A DNA stretch of 42,687 nt from Steroidobacteraceae bacterium. GTDB taxonomy: Bacteria > Pseudomonadota > Gammaproteobacteria > Steroidobacterales > Steroidobacteraceae. This document shows, piece after piece, positions 1 through 9,017 of the stretch. A model generated the notes under the pieces. It did not search any database and was not told the DNA's origin. It was given only the letters and a program-made list of their open reading frames with translations. The position numbers and the translations under genes were made by a program. Every line of letters begins with the position of its first letter. Position 1 is the first letter of the stretch. Location of the stretch: the NCBI GenBank assembly GCA_025458905.1, contig JALORN010000028.1, positions 1 to 42,687 on the forward strand. The letters are read 5' to 3'.

Positions 1-88
1 CGGGACCGATGATCGAGAAAGGGCCGACCTCGACGTCGGGGGCGAGGCGGGCGCCGGGGGAAACCATCGCGCGTGGATCGATCGACAT
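1..88 (-). CDS. lpxA: LpxA, UDP-N-acetylglucosamine acyltransferase (partial, N-terminus only)
   Basis: Only the first 29 codons lie in the window; the rest continues beyond position 1. The protein begins [20 protein letters not shown] and runs on into VGPFSIIGP, the opening left-handed beta-helix coil of LpxA, which transfers the 3-hydroxyacyl chain from acyl-ACP to UDP-GlcNAc in the first step of lipid A synthesis in the cytoplasm. The ATG at 86-88 lies 4 nt after the fabZ stop, so it is translated with fabZ and lpxD. The identification rests on a short segment plus the lpxD-fabZ-lpxA order that is standard in proteobacteria. The catalytic histidine region is outside the window. Confidence 0.9.
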   Translation of the reverse strand, partial: MSIDPRAMVSPGARLAPDVEVGPFSIIGP

Positions 89-92
89 CGCC

Positions 93-578
93 TCACCCCT
101 TGCGGGCATCGCCCTGTGTGTCGCCCTTCTGGGTCTCAGGCGCCACCATCATCTCTGCCGAGGCCGCCTCGACGTCGCCGACCAGCGCGGCGGTGGAGAA
201 CTTCCAGATGCCGCGCATCTGCCTCTCCAGCGTCGCCGTCAGCACCAGCTGGTCGCCGGGTTCGACCGGACGCCGGAAGCGCGCCTTGTCGATGCCGACG
301 AAGTAGAAGCGCGTCTGGTCGTCGGGGATCACCCCCGCCGTGACGAACGCGAGGATACCCGCCGCCTGCGCCAGCGCCTCGACGATGATCACCCCGGGCA
401 TCACGGGCCGGTGCGGAAAGTGTCCCGGGAAGAACGGCTCGTTGTAGGTGACGTTCTTCAGCGCGCGGATGCTCTCGCCCTTGCGGCACTCCAGCACGCG
501 GTCCACCAGCAGGAAGGGGTAGCGATGCGGCAGCTGCCGCAGGATCGCGTTGATGTCGAGAGTGATGATGTCCGTCAC
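93..578 (-). CDS. fabZ: 3-hydroxyacyl-[acyl-carrier-protein] dehydratase FabZ
   Basis: 161 aa, close to the family's ~150. FabZ removes water from 3-hydroxyacyl-ACP in fatty acid elongation and so shares its substrate pool with LpxA and LpxD on either side. The hot-dog-fold active site is visible: [12 protein letters not shown] carries His53 and the helix VEALAQAAG carries Glu67, the catalytic pair. The start is GTG at 576-578, overlapping the lpxD stop by 4 nt (GTGA), which points to translational coupling. About 15 residues at the C-terminus ([14 protein letters not shown]) extend past the usual end and are hydrophilic, without an evident role. Confidence 0.96.
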   Translation of the reverse strand: MTDIITLDINAILRQLPHRYPFLLVDRVLECRKGESIRALKNVTYNEPFFPGHFPHRPVMPGVIIVEALAQAAGILAFVTAGVIPDDQTRFYFVGIDKARFRRPVEPGDQLVLTATLERQMRGIWKFSTAALVGDVEAASAEMMVAPETQKGDTQGDARKG

Positions 579-1612
579 GCGTCGTCCTCGTCGTCTCGCC
601 CGCGCCCGCCGCGGGCCAGGGCCTCGACCTTGCGGGCCAGGATGTCCAGGCGCTTCAGCCGCGCCAGTATGCGGCGCCAGTCCGCGAACTTCTCCACCGG
701 CACGGCACTGGCGTAGACCCCGGGCTCGGTGATGTCCCCGACCACCAGCGCCCGGGCGGTCAGCACGACGTCGTCGCAGATGCTCAGGTGGCCGGCGACG
801 CCGACCTGTCCGGCCAGCTGGCAGCGGGCGCCGATGGTGGCGCTGCCGGCGATGCCGACGCAGCCGGCGATCGCGGTGTGCGCACCGATGCGCACGTTGT
901 GGCCGACCTGCACCTGGTTGTCGATCTTGACCCCCTCGGCGATTACCGTATCTTCGATCGCGCCGCGATCGACCGTGGTGTTGGCGCCGATCTCGACGTC
1001 CTCGCCGACCCGCACCCCGCCGACCTGGGGGACCTTGACCCAGGTGCGGCGCTCGGGCGCGAAGCCGAAGCCGTCGGCGCCGATCACCACACCCGGGTGC
1101 AGGATCGAGCGCGCCCCGACCGAGACACCTTGGCAGAGCGTGACGCGGGCGACCAGCACGACGTCGTCACCGACGACGGCGCCGGGGCCGATCACGCAGC
1201 CGGGCCCGACCTGGGCCCGCTCGCCGACGCGCGCGCCCTCCTCCACCACCACCAGCGGCCCGATGCTGGCCGAGGCGGCGATGCGCGCGGCAGGGCTGAC
1301 GACGGCGCTGGCATGGACGCCCGCCGCAGCGGGGCGCGGTGGGTGCAGCAACGTGGCGATGCGGGCGAAGGTGGCGTGGGGCTCGGCCGCAACCAGCACC
1401 GGGACCGGGCACGCGGTGGCGGACTCGGCCGACAGCACGACCGCCGCGGCCCGCGTCCGCGAGAGCGCGTCGCGGAGCCGTGGGTTCACGAAGAACGCGA
1501 GCGCGCCGGGCCCGGCCCCCTGGAGGGTGCCGACCGTCTCGATGCGGACATCGGGATCGCCGCGCAGCTCGCAGCCGAAGCGCACCGCGAGTTCGCCGAG
1601 GGTCGCCCCCAT
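575..1612 (-). CDS. lpxD: UDP-3-O-(3-hydroxyacyl)glucosamine N-acyltransferase LpxD
   Basis: 345 aa, normal length. LpxD adds the second 3-hydroxyacyl chain to UDP-3-O-acyl-glucosamine, the third step of lipid A synthesis. An N-terminal uridine-binding domain (about 1-100, with [13 protein letters not shown]) precedes a long left-handed beta-helix made of hexapeptide repeats (about 105-320). The QVGHNVRIG segment carries the expected catalytic histidine and [10 protein letters not shown] is a family-typical motif. The C-terminal helix ([22 protein letters not shown]) forms the trimer bundle. ATG start; the stop overlaps the fabZ GTG. The gene follows skp by 38 bp on the same strand, so it is probably in the bamA-skp-lpxD-fabZ-lpxA operon. 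Confidence 0.97.
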   Translation of the reverse strand: MGATLGELAVRFGCELRGDPDVRIETVGTLQGAGPGALAFFVNPRLRDALSRTRAAAVVLSAESATACPVPVLVAAEPHATFARIATLLHPPRPAAAGVHASAVVSPAARIAASASIGPLVVVEEGARVGERAQVGPGCVIGPGAVVGDDVVLVARVTLCQGVSVGARSILHPGVVIGADGFGFAPERRTWVKVPQVGGVRVGEDVEIGANTTVDRGAIEDTVIAEGVKIDNQVQVGHNVRIGAHTAIAGCVGIAGSATIGARCQLAGQVGVAGHLSICDDVVLTARALVVGDITEPGVYASAVPVEKFADWRRILARLKRLDILARKVEALARGGRGRDDEDDA

Positions 1613-1650
1613 CCGGGCCCGGTCGCCGTCCCCGCGGGAGCGGCGCGTCC

Positions 1651-2232
1651 TCAGCGACCGGCGGGCTTGGGCGCCGCGGGAGCGGCCGGGGCCGCCGGGC
1701 GCGCCGCCGGCGGTGCCGCCGGGCCGCGGGACTGCAGCAGCTGCAGCACGCCACCGGTGATGTCGATGGTCGGCGTCGCGTAGATGACGCCGTCGGTGAT
1801 CACCAGGTCGAAGTTCTGGGCCTTGGCATAGCCGCGCACTTCCTCGATCAGGGTGCGCTGCAGCTTCGACATCTCCTCGTTGCGCCGGGCGTTGAAGTCG
1901 TCCTGGATCTCCGACTGCCGGCGGGCGAGGTCGCGCTCACCGTCGCGGATGTCCTTCTCGGCCCGCGAGATCTGGTCGGGCGACATGGTCGCGCGGTCCT
2001 TCGCGAGCTTGTCGCGCTTGCCCTGCAGCGACGTCGCGGCGGTCTGCAGCTCGCGCTGCTTGGCGCCGGCCTCGTTGCGCAGGCTGTCCAGTAGCACCTT
2101 GCCCTGCGGCGACTCGTCCATCAGCCGACCGTAGTCGAGCACGCCGATCTTCAGCTCGGCGTGGGCCGGACCGGCAGCCAGCGCAGCCATCGCGGCGAGC
2201 CCCGGGATCATCGTCTTGAAGAATCGCTTCAC
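1651..2232 (-). CDS. skp: Periplasmic chaperone Skp/OmpH
   Basis: 193 aa. Skp holds unfolded outer-membrane proteins in the periplasm and delivers them to BamA, encoded just upstream. A GTG start is followed by a signal peptide ending GPAHA|ELK, then KIGVLDYGRLMDESPQGK (the trimerisation beta-strand region) and a long charged coiled-coil tentacle (about 45-140, rich in Arg/Glu/Gln). The last ~28 residues are an Ala/Pro-rich tail (PAAPPAARPAAPAAPAAPKP) that E. coli Skp lacks; similar low-complexity tails occur in high-GC genomes. The gene is separated from bamA by 138 bp holding two inverted repeats, which may tune its expression relative to bamA. Confidence 0.93.
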   Translation of the reverse strand: MKRFFKTMIPGLAAMAALAAGPAHAELKIGVLDYGRLMDESPQGKVLLDSLRNEAGAKQRELQTAATSLQGKRDKLAKDRATMSPDQISRAEKDIRDGERDLARRQSEIQDDFNARRNEEMSKLQRTLIEEVRGYAKAQNFDLVITDGVIYATPTIDITGGVLQLLQSRGPAAPPAARPAAPAAPAAPKPAGR

Positions 2233-2300
2233 GCTCGAAACACCCCTGTCTGTAGCGACCGGCCCCAGGCAACCTGCCGGGGACCTTCATGGAAAACCCT

Positions 2301-2349
2301 GAACGGAACCCCTGCCTAGGCAGGTCCCGTTCGGGCGCTTACGGCGCCC
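2301..2349 (-). repeat. Two tandem inverted repeats between bamA and skp
   Basis: Read on the minus strand, a perfect hairpin GGGCGC-cgtaa-GCGCCC (2349-2333) is followed at once by a longer, imperfect inverted repeat (2332-2301) whose centre is the exact palindrome CCTGCCTAGGCAGG (2311-2324). A short TTTT run follows at 2297-2294 (minus strand). It could act as a leaky terminator or mRNA-end stabiliser that separates bamA from skp output, or the palindrome could be a protein site. The hairpins are seen directly; the role is inferred. Confidence 0.5.
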
Positions 2350-2370
2350 CTTGCCCGTCAAGACGTCCCG

Positions 2371-4830
2371 TCAGAACGCCTGCCCGACCGAGAACTGGAA
2401 CCGCTCTTCCTCGTCCGGGAACTGCACCCCGTCGCCCCGGAACGTGTTCAGGGGGAAGCCATAGCTGAACCGGAAGATGCCGAGGGGCGCCAGCCACTGC
2501 ACGGCCAGGCCCGTCGATTGTTTCAACCTATCATACTTGAATTCATAGTCGACCGGGGTCACCCCGTCGATGCCCGTGAACCGGTAGCGGTTGCCGGTCG
2601 AGAACACGTTGCCGATGTCGTAGAACACGCTGACCCGGGCCGAGGAGCGCCATTTCTCCGGCGTCGGGATGATCAGCTCGGCACGGCCGACCAGCCGGAA
2701 GTTGCCGCCATAGGGGTTGCCGAAGCTGTCCTTCGGCCCGAGCCGCGCCTCGCGGAAGCCGCGGACCGAGTCGGGGCCGCCGGCGAAGAAGTTGCGGAAC
2801 GGCGGCAGAGCCGTCGTGTCGCCGATGTCCATGCCGTACCCGACCTCGGTGCTGACCTGCATGGTCCAGCGGCCGAACAGCGGGATGAACTGCAGGTACT
2901 CGTAGTTCGCGGTGAAGTACTCGACGTCGCTGACCGGCAAGGTGTAGCTGACCGACAGCGAGTGACGCATGCCGCGGTCGGCGAACAGCACGCGGTTGCG
3001 GGAGTCGTAGTTCCAGCCGAGCACCACCTCCAGCGTGTTGAAGCGCGTGGTCTCGACCGCGGTCGGCGGCTGGATGAAGCCGTTGCCGAAGTCCTGCTCG
3101 GGGATGAACTCCTGGCGGTAGCGGCCGTTGTTGCGGATCCAGTCGCGCGCCTGCTCCGCACTGCCCTCGCCGGTCAGCAGCGAGGCGCTCTGGGCCGAGA
3201 GCCCGACGCGCAGCGCCTGGAACTCGGTGATCGGGTAGCCGTAGTCGACGCCGAGGGCCAGCGTCTCGGACGAGAAGTCCGAGGACGCGGCGACGAACTG
3301 CGTGACGTCGCGGTAGGTCAGCGACAGCGTGCGGGCGACGCCGTCGATGGTGGTGTACGGGTCGGTGTGCGAGAGGCCGTACACCTTGGAGAAGCGGCCC
3401 GAGTTGAGGTCGACGGAGATGCGCTCCCCGGTGCCCATGAAGTTGCTGTCGGCATAGTTGCCGTTGAGGATGAACGACTGCGACTCCGAATAGCCGACGC
3501 CGCCGCCGAGCTGGGCGGACGGGCCCTCCTTGATCTCGAACTCGACGTCGACGAGGTCGGGCGAGCCGGGCACGGGCTTGGTCTCGGACTCGACCCGTTC
3601 CACGTACGGCAGGCGCTGCAGGCGCTGCTTGGAGCGCTCCACGAGGGCGTTCGACAGCCAGCCGCCCTCGAGCTGGCGCATCTCGCGCCGCAGCACCTCG
3701 TCGTTGATCTTGGTGACGCCGTTGAAGACGATGTGGCGCACGTAGACGCGGTTGCCCGGGTCCACGAAGAAGGTCAGCGAGACCTCCTTCTTGCCGTCGT
3801 CGGGCGTCGGTACCGGGTCGACCTTGGCGAAGGCATAGCCGTCGAGGCCGAGGCGGTTCTGCAGCAGTTCCTGGGTCGCGGTGATCTGCTTCTTGGAGAA
3901 CGTCTCGCCCGGCTTGACGAGCAGGTACCGGCGCAGTTCCTCCTCGGGGACCACGAAGGTGCCCGCGAGCTTGACCTCCCCGAGCCGGAAGACCTCGCCC
4001 TCGGTGACGTTCACGGTGACGAAGATGTCGTCCTTCTCGGGCGCGATCGCAACCTGGGTGGACGTGATGTCGAAGTTCGCGTACCCGCGGTCCATGTAGT
4101 AGGAACGCAGCTTCTCGAGGTCTCCCTGCAGCGATTCGCGGGAGTAGCGATCGTCCTGCTTGTACCAGGAGAGCCAGTTCGGCGTCTTCAGCTCGAACTC
4201 CTCGAGGACTTCCTCCTCCTCGAAGCTCTGGTTGCCCACCAGGTTGATCTGGCGGATCTTGGCGCGCTTGCCTTCCTTGATGTCGATCTTGATCTTGACG
4301 CGGTTGCCCGGCACTTCCTCGACCTGCGCATCGATGCGCACCGCGTACTTGCCGCGGCTGAAGTACTGGTCGGTGAGGAACTGCTTGACGTCCTCCAGCA
4401 CCGAGCGGTCGAAGGTCTTGCCGGTCGCCAGGCCGACGTTGCGCAGGCTCTTGTTGAGGTCCTCGGTCTTGATGTCCTTGTTGCCCTTGACCTCGAAGCT
4501 CTCGATGGACGGGCGCTCGAGCACCGCGACGACCAGCGTGCTGCCGTCGCGGCGCAGTTCCACGTCGCGGAAGAAGCCGGTGTCGTAGAGCGCGCGGATC
4601 GCCTCGCGCACGCGCTGCGGCGTGAGCCGGTCGCCGATGTTCACCGGCAGGTAGTTGTAGACGGTGCCCTCGGAGACGCGCTGCAGGCCCTCGACGCGGA
4701 TGTTGCCGACGCGGAACTCGGGCTCCGGCGCGGGCGCGAGCAGCTGGGCGCGCGCGGGCGGCATCGCCTGCAGCGCGAGCACGGCGGAAACGAACGCAGC
4801 AACGGTACTCAGTCGGCGCACGATCGACAC
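2371..4830 (-). CDS. bamA: Outer-membrane protein assembly factor BamA (Omp85)
   Basis: 819 aa, typical length. BamA is the outer-membrane barrel that inserts beta-barrel proteins. A signal peptide ends MPPARA|QLL (about residue 28). Five POTRA repeats follow (about 38-440; the first starts RVGNIRVEGLQRVSEGTVYNY when read from residue 40). The C-terminal barrel includes the loop-6 motif GGPDSVRGFREARLGP with the diagnostic VRGF, and the protein ends in a beta-strand with terminal Phe (FQFSVGQAF), the classical BAM recognition signal. The start is GTG at 4828-4830, 13 bp after rseP. The presence of rseP and skp on either side is the standard gammaproteobacterial arrangement. Confidence 0.98.
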   Translation of the reverse strand: MSIVRRLSTVAAFVSAVLALQAMPPARAQLLAPAPEPEFRVGNIRVEGLQRVSEGTVYNYLPVNIGDRLTPQRVREAIRALYDTGFFRDVELRRDGSTLVVAVLERPSIESFEVKGNKDIKTEDLNKSLRNVGLATGKTFDRSVLEDVKQFLTDQYFSRGKYAVRIDAQVEEVPGNRVKIKIDIKEGKRAKIRQINLVGNQSFEEEEVLEEFELKTPNWLSWYKQDDRYSRESLQGDLEKLRSYYMDRGYANFDITSTQVAIAPEKDDIFVTVNVTEGEVFRLGEVKLAGTFVVPEEELRRYLLVKPGETFSKKQITATQELLQNRLGLDGYAFAKVDPVPTPDDGKKEVSLTFFVDPGNRVYVRHIVFNGVTKINDEVLRREMRQLEGGWLSNALVERSKQRLQRLPYVERVESETKPVPGSPDLVDVEFEIKEGPSAQLGGGVGYSESQSFILNGNYADSNFMGTGERISVDLNSGRFSKVYGLSHTDPYTTIDGVARTLSLTYRDVTQFVAASSDFSSETLALGVDYGYPITEFQALRVGLSAQSASLLTGEGSAEQARDWIRNNGRYRQEFIPEQDFGNGFIQPPTAVETTRFNTLEVVLGWNYDSRNRVLFADRGMRHSLSVSYTLPVSDVEYFTANYEYLQFIPLFGRWTMQVSTEVGYGMDIGDTTALPPFRNFFAGGPDSVRGFREARLGPKDSFGNPYGGNFRLVGRAELIIPTPEKWRSSARVSVFYDIGNVFSTGNRYRFTGIDGVTPVDYEFKYDRLKQSTGLAVQWLAPLGIFRFSYGFPLNTFRGDGVQFPDEEERFQFSVGQAF

Positions 4831-4843
4831 CCGGGGTCTTGGG

Positions 4844-6220
4844 TCAGCCCAGTTGCCGGGCGACGTCGTTGAACAGGGCCACGCCCATCAGCAGCAGCAG
4901 CAGTGCGATGCCGAGCTGCTGGCCGAAGGCCTGGACGCGGTCGGACAGCGGACTGCCCTTCGCCCACTCGGCGAACTGGTAGACGACCTGGCCGCCGTCG
5001 AGGATCGGGATCGGCAGCAGGTTGAGGAAACCGAGGCTCAGCGAGATCAGCACCAGGAAGCCGAGGAATGCGGCGATCCCGCCGCTCGCGGAGTCGCCCG
5101 CGTACTCGGCGATCGAGATCGGGCCCGACAGGTTCTTCATGGATACCTGGCCCATGATCATCCGCCAGAACATCCGGGCCTGCAGCACGGTCATGTCCCA
5201 GCAGCGCACCACCGACTCGCGCAGCGCCTCCAGCGGCCCGAAGTCCCGCTGCAGGACCATCTCCGCAGGCATCGGGCCCGGCGGCGGCGTCTCGACGCGG
5301 ATCCGGCCGATGCGGCGGCCGTCGACCTCGTCGGCTTCGGTCGCCACCCGGGTACGCCGGACGACCCCGTCGCGGCGGTACTCGAGCAGGATCTCGCGCC
5401 CGGGCTGGGCGGACACCGCCTCGACCAGCGCCGGGAAGTCCTTGACGGCAACGCCCTCGACCGCGACCACCTCGTCGCCGGCGCGCAGGCCCGCCCGCTC
5501 GGCAGGTCCGCCGGCGACCACGCGGCCGATGACGGCCGGCCGCGGCGGCTCCCAGAAGCGGAACCCGAATCCGCGGACGAAGGCGCTCGGCTCGGTCAGG
5601 GCGCGGCGCACGTCCGGGTCGTCGACGACGAGGGCCAGCCGGCGCTCGGCGCCATCGCGCCCGCGCACGGTCAGGTCGGCACGGCCACTGCCGCTCATCG
5701 CATCGACCAGGCCCAGCACGACGTCGCTGCGGCCGGCAATCGCGCGCCCGTCGAGCGCCGTGATCTCGTCACCCGCGCGCAGGCCTGCGCGCTCCATCAG
5801 CGAGTCCGCGGTGACCGCCCCGACGACCGCCCGCACCTCCGGCTGGCCCGCGACCCAGAGCATCCCCCACAGCAGCAACACGGCGAACGCGATGTTGAAG
5901 GCGGGGCCGGCGAGCAGCACCAGGATGCGCTGCCACGGGGCCTTGCGGGTGAACGCGCGGTGCAGTTCGCCGGATGGCACCGGCCCCTCGCGCTCGTCGA
6001 GCAGCTTGACGTAGCCGCCGAGCGGCAGCGCCGCGAACACGTACTCGGTGCGGTCGGGGTCGCGCCCGACCCGCTTCCACAGTGGCGTGCCGAAGCCGAC
6101 CGAAAAACGCAGCACCTTGAAGCCGAGCCGACGCGCGACCCAGTAGTGGCCGAACTCGTGCACGGTCACGAGCAGGCTCACGGCCACCAGGAACCACAGC
6201 AGGTACCAGAACACGTTCAA
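4844..6220 (-). CDS. rseP: RseP site-2 intramembrane metalloprotease
   Basis: 458 aa. RseP makes the second cut in anti-sigma-E factor RseA in response to misfolded outer-membrane proteins and also trims signal-peptide remnants. The zinc site HEFGH is at residues 21-25 in the first membrane helix; the third ligand motif is in NLLPIPILDGG near the C-terminus. Two PDZ domains lie between (about 110-190 and 210-290; GLRAGDEI and GLRAGDEV mark each). The longest start is TTG (6218-6220), overlapping the dxr stop as TTGA. A GTG two codons later (6212-6214) would give MFWYLLWF and is an equal alternative. Confidence 0.97.
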   Translation of the reverse strand: MNVFWYLLWFLVAVSLLVTVHEFGHYWVARRLGFKVLRFSVGFGTPLWKRVGRDPDRTEYVFAALPLGGYVKLLDEREGPVPSGELHRAFTRKAPWQRILVLLAGPAFNIAFAVLLLWGMLWVAGQPEVRAVVGAVTADSLMERAGLRAGDEITALDGRAIAGRSDVVLGLVDAMSGSGRADLTVRGRDGAERRLALVVDDPDVRRALTEPSAFVRGFGFRFWEPPRPAVIGRVVAGGPAERAGLRAGDEVVAVEGVAVKDFPALVEAVSAQPGREILLEYRRDGVVRRTRVATEADEVDGRRIGRIRVETPPPGPMPAEMVLQRDFGPLEALRESVVRCWDMTVLQARMFWRMIMGQVSMKNLSGPISIAEYAGDSASGGIAAFLGFLVLISLSLGFLNLLPIPILDGGQVVYQFAEWAKGSPLSDRVQAFGQQLGIALLLLLMGVALFNDVARQLG

Positions 6221-7434
6221 GCGCCCATCTCCCCGCGCTTCGGCGCACGCGACTGCCCGGCGATCCGCCCACAGGCTTCGTGGGCGACCCTGCGCGCCTC
6301 GGCGTCGGCCGCCAGCACCCGCTCGAGATCGAGGGCCGGGCCGCCCTGCACCGTCGTCATGACACTCTCAATGACCGCCGGGATGCCGGGAAAGTTCAGC
6401 CGGCCGTCGAGAAATGCCGCCACGGCCACCTCGTTGGCCGCGTTCACGATCGCCGGCGCGAGGCCGCCGGCGCGTGCCGCCTCCTGCGCCAGGGCGAGGC
6501 AGCGGAAACGCTGCAGGTCGGGTGCCTGGAACTCGAGCACGCCGGCCTTGACGAGGTCGAGGGATTGTACACCGGACTCGCGCCGCCCCGGCCAGGCGAG
6601 GGCGTGCGCAATGGGCGTGCGCATGTCGGGCGAGCCGAGCTGGGCGAGCACCGAGCCGTCCACGTACTCGACCATCGAGTGCACGATGCTCTGGCGGTGC
6701 ACCACCACCTCCACGCTGGACTCCGGCAGGCCGAACAGCACGCACGCCTCGATCACCTCCAGGCCCTTGTTCATCAAGGTGGCGGAATCAACGGAGATCT
6801 TGCGGCCCATCACCCACTTCGGATGCGCGCAAGCCTCGTCGGGCGTGGCGTCGGCGAGGCGCGCGGCGCTCCACTCGAGGAACGGCCCGCCCGAGGCGGT
6901 CAGCAGGATGCGCCTGACGCCCGGCGGCGGCTGCCCCGGCACGGAGGCCGGCGGCATGCACTGGAAGATCGCGTTGTGCTCGCTGTCGATCGGCAGCAGC
7001 GTCGCGCCGGCGGCCCGCGCCTCGGCGATCAGCAGCGGGCCGGACATCACCAGCGACTCCTTGTTGGCGATCATCAGGCGATGGCCGGCGCGCGCCGCCG
7101 CCAGGGTGGAGCGCAGGCCGGCGGCGCCGACGATGCCCGCCATCACGTACGGGGCCTCGGGCAGGCAGGCGATCGCCTCGATGCCCTCCTCGCCCGCCAG
7201 CACTCGCGTCGGCACGCCGGCAGCGCGCAGTTCGCGCTCGAGCTGCGGCACGAGGTCCGCCTCGGCGAGCGCCGCGTAGTCGGGACGGAAGCGGCGGCAC
7301 TGTGCCACGAGCTTCGGCAGGTTGCGCCGGGCACCGAGCGCGACGACGCGGAACTGGTCCGGGTGGCGTGCCAGCACGTCGAGCGTGTTGTCGCCGATCG
7401 TGCCGGTCGAGCCGAGCACGGCCACGCCGATCAT
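6217..7434 (-). CDS. dxr: 1-deoxy-D-xylulose 5-phosphate reductoisomerase
   Basis: 405 aa, normal size. Dxr converts DXP to 2-C-methyl-D-erythritol 4-phosphate with NADPH, the committed step of the MEP isoprenoid pathway that feeds UppS two genes upstream. The N-terminus has the Rossmann motif VLGSTGTIGDNTLDV. Substrate and metal motifs follow: ANKES, DSEHNAIFQ, TASGGPF and the signature MGRKISVDSATLMNKGLE. The ATG at 7432-7434 overlaps the cdsA stop (ATGA) and its own stop overlaps the rseP start. A longer upstream reading in the same frame is only the shadow of cdsA/uppS. Confidence 0.98.
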   Translation of the reverse strand: MIGVAVLGSTGTIGDNTLDVLARHPDQFRVVALGARRNLPKLVAQCRRFRPDYAALAEADLVPQLERELRAAGVPTRVLAGEEGIEAIACLPEAPYVMAGIVGAAGLRSTLAAARAGHRLMIANKESLVMSGPLLIAEARAAGATLLPIDSEHNAIFQCMPPASVPGQPPPGVRRILLTASGGPFLEWSAARLADATPDEACAHPKWVMGRKISVDSATLMNKGLEVIEACVLFGLPESSVEVVVHRQSIVHSMVEYVDGSVLAQLGSPDMRTPIAHALAWPGRRESGVQSLDLVKAGVLEFQAPDLQRFRCLALAQEAARAGGLAPAIVNAANEVAVAAFLDGRLNFPGIPAVIESVMTTVQGGPALDLERVLAADAEARRVAHEACGRIAGQSRAPKRGEMGA

Positions 7435-8252
7435 GCGACCACCTCGATCTGCAGCAGGCCGAGCAGCAACACCGGCGCGCCCGCGGTGACGCTGTCGATA
7501 CGATCGAGCACCCCACCATGGCCGGGGAAGATGCTGCCGCTGTCCTTCACGCCGGCATGGCGCTTCAACATGCTCTCGGTCAGGTCGCCGACGACCGAGA
7601 AGGCTGCGGCCGCGAGCCCGACGGGCAGCATCCGCGACGCCGCCACGTCGAACCAGGCAGCGCCTGCCCAGGCGATCAGCGCGGCGAGCAGCAGGCCACC
7701 GATCACGCCTTCCCAGGTCTTGCCCGGGGAGACGCGGGGCGCGAGGTGCACGCGCCCGAAGCGTCGCCCGGCGAAGAACGCGCCGGTGTCGGCGGCGACG
7801 ATCAGCACCAGCGCGAACAGCGTCAGCGCCGCACCGATGCCCGGCGCGAGCCGGATCTCGGCGAGCGAGATGCCGGCCGGGACCAGCGCGAACAGGCCCG
7901 CGAGGCCCGCCGACCAGCCGCGTACGCGGCCCGGCGCCATCGACAGCCACAGCAGTGCGACCAGCCACCAGGCCGAGGCGGCGAACAGCAGGGCGCGCAG
8001 CCCGGCGGGCTCGCGGGTCCCCGCCCAGGCGGCGCCGAGCAGCACCGCCACCAGCAGCACGTAGCCGCCGCGGGCCGCGGCGGCAGGTGCGCCGAGCAGC
8101 GCGGACCACTCCCAGGCGCCCGCCAGCACGACCAGGGCGACCAGCGCCAGCGTGGCGCCCTCGGGCAGGCCGAGCACCACCACGAGCAGCACCGCCGCGA
8201 GCACCATCGCCGTGAGCACGCGCGAGCGCAGCGCGCCGGCCGGGCCGCTCAC
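7431..8252 (-). CDS. cdsA: Phosphatidate cytidylyltransferase CdsA
   Basis: 273 aa, normal for the family. This inner-membrane enzyme makes CDP-diacylglycerol from phosphatidic acid and CTP, the branch point to all phospholipids. The protein is a chain of hydrophobic helices. The C-terminal part carries the CDS signature: VSPGKTWEGVIGG, then GDLTESMLKRHAGVKDSG, IFPGHGGVLDRIDS. I chose the GTG at 8250-8252, which overlaps the uppS stop as GTGA and puts the first helix (about 12-30) near the N-terminus; an ATG 15 codons in (MVLAAVLLVV) would remove the basic leader and is less likely. Confidence 0.95.
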   Translation of the reverse strand: MSGPAGALRSRVLTAMVLAAVLLVVVLGLPEGATLALVALVVLAGAWEWSALLGAPAAAARGGYVLLVAVLLGAAWAGTREPAGLRALLFAASAWWLVALLWLSMAPGRVRGWSAGLAGLFALVPAGISLAEIRLAPGIGAALTLFALVLIVAADTGAFFAGRRFGRVHLAPRVSPGKTWEGVIGGLLLAALIAWAGAAWFDVAASRMLPVGLAAAAFSVVGDLTESMLKRHAGVKDSGSIFPGHGGVLDRIDSVTAGAPVLLLGLLQIEVVA

Positions 8253-8977
8253 GGGCGACCGCCCGCCGCGCGCGGGGCGCGCACCATGCCGAAGCGCCGC
8301 TGGCGCGTCTCGAAGTCGGCCAGCGCGGCCTCGAGCTCGGCGATGCCGAAGTCGGGCCACAGTACGTCGGTGAAGTGCAGCTCCGCGTAGGCGAGGTTCC
8401 ACAGCAGGAAGTTGCTGATGCGGCGCTCGCCCCCGGTGCGGATGAACAGGTCCGGGTCGGGCAGGCCGCCGAGCTGCAGCTCGGAGGAGAAGGCGGCGGC
8501 GTCGATCTCCTCGGGCCGCAACGCGCCGCTGGCGACCTTGCGGGCGAGGTTGCGCGCCGCCTCGAGGATGTCCCAGTGCCCACCGTAGCTGACTGCAACC
8601 TGCAGCATCAGGCCGGTGTTCGGGGCCGTGCGCGCCTCGGCCTCGGAGATGCGCTGCTGCAGCCGCACCGAGAGCGTGCGCCGGTCGCCGATGATGCGCA
8701 GCCGCACACCGTTGGCATGCAGCTCGTCGACCTCGCGGTCGAGCGCGTCGAAGAACAGCGCCATCAGCGTGGCGACCTCGCTCTCGGGCCGCCGCCAGTT
8801 CTCGCTGGAGAAGGCGAACAGGGTCAGCGCACGGACGTCGCGGCGCGCGAACTCGCGGATGCACATGCGCACCGGCTCGATGCCGGCGCGGTGGCCCGCC
8901 GTGCGCGGCTCGCCACGGGCCTCGGCCCAGCGGCCGTTGCCGTCCATCACGATCGCGACGTGCTGCGGAAGTGCCAC
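8249..8977 (-). CDS. uppS: Undecaprenyl diphosphate synthase (cis-prenyltransferase)
   Basis: 242 aa. UppS condenses eight isopentenyl diphosphates onto farnesyl diphosphate to give the lipid carrier for peptidoglycan and O-antigen. The P-loop-like motif VAIVMDGNGRWA contains the catalytic Asp12; TLFAFSSENWRRP and the C-terminal RTGGERRISNFLLWN are the other family signatures. The start is GTG (8975-8977) without a clear Shine-Dalgarno sequence. It lies 40 bp after frr and overlaps cdsA by 4 nt. Confidence 0.97.
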   Translation of the reverse strand: MALPQHVAIVMDGNGRWAEARGEPRTAGHRAGIEPVRMCIREFARRDVRALTLFAFSSENWRRPESEVATLMALFFDALDREVDELHANGVRLRIIGDRRTLSVRLQQRISEAEARTAPNTGLMLQVAVSYGGHWDILEAARNLARKVASGALRPEEIDAAAFSSELQLGGLPDPDLFIRTGGERRISNFLLWNLAYAELHFTDVLWPDFGIAELEAALADFETRQRRFGMVRAPRAAGGRP

Positions 8978-9017
8978 GGGATTCGGCGGGCAGCGGCGGC
9001 AGGGATCGGCAGGCCCC

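Noticed and set aside
2518..4872. 784-codon plus-strand frame opposite bamA
   Set aside because: Shadow of bamA; composition is Val/Asp/Glu/Leu repeats with no recognisable fold.
6217..8598. A 793-codon frame that would fuse upstream sequence to Dxr
   Set aside because: The Dxr homology starts exactly at the ATG at 7434; the upstream part is the wrong frame of cdsA and uppS.
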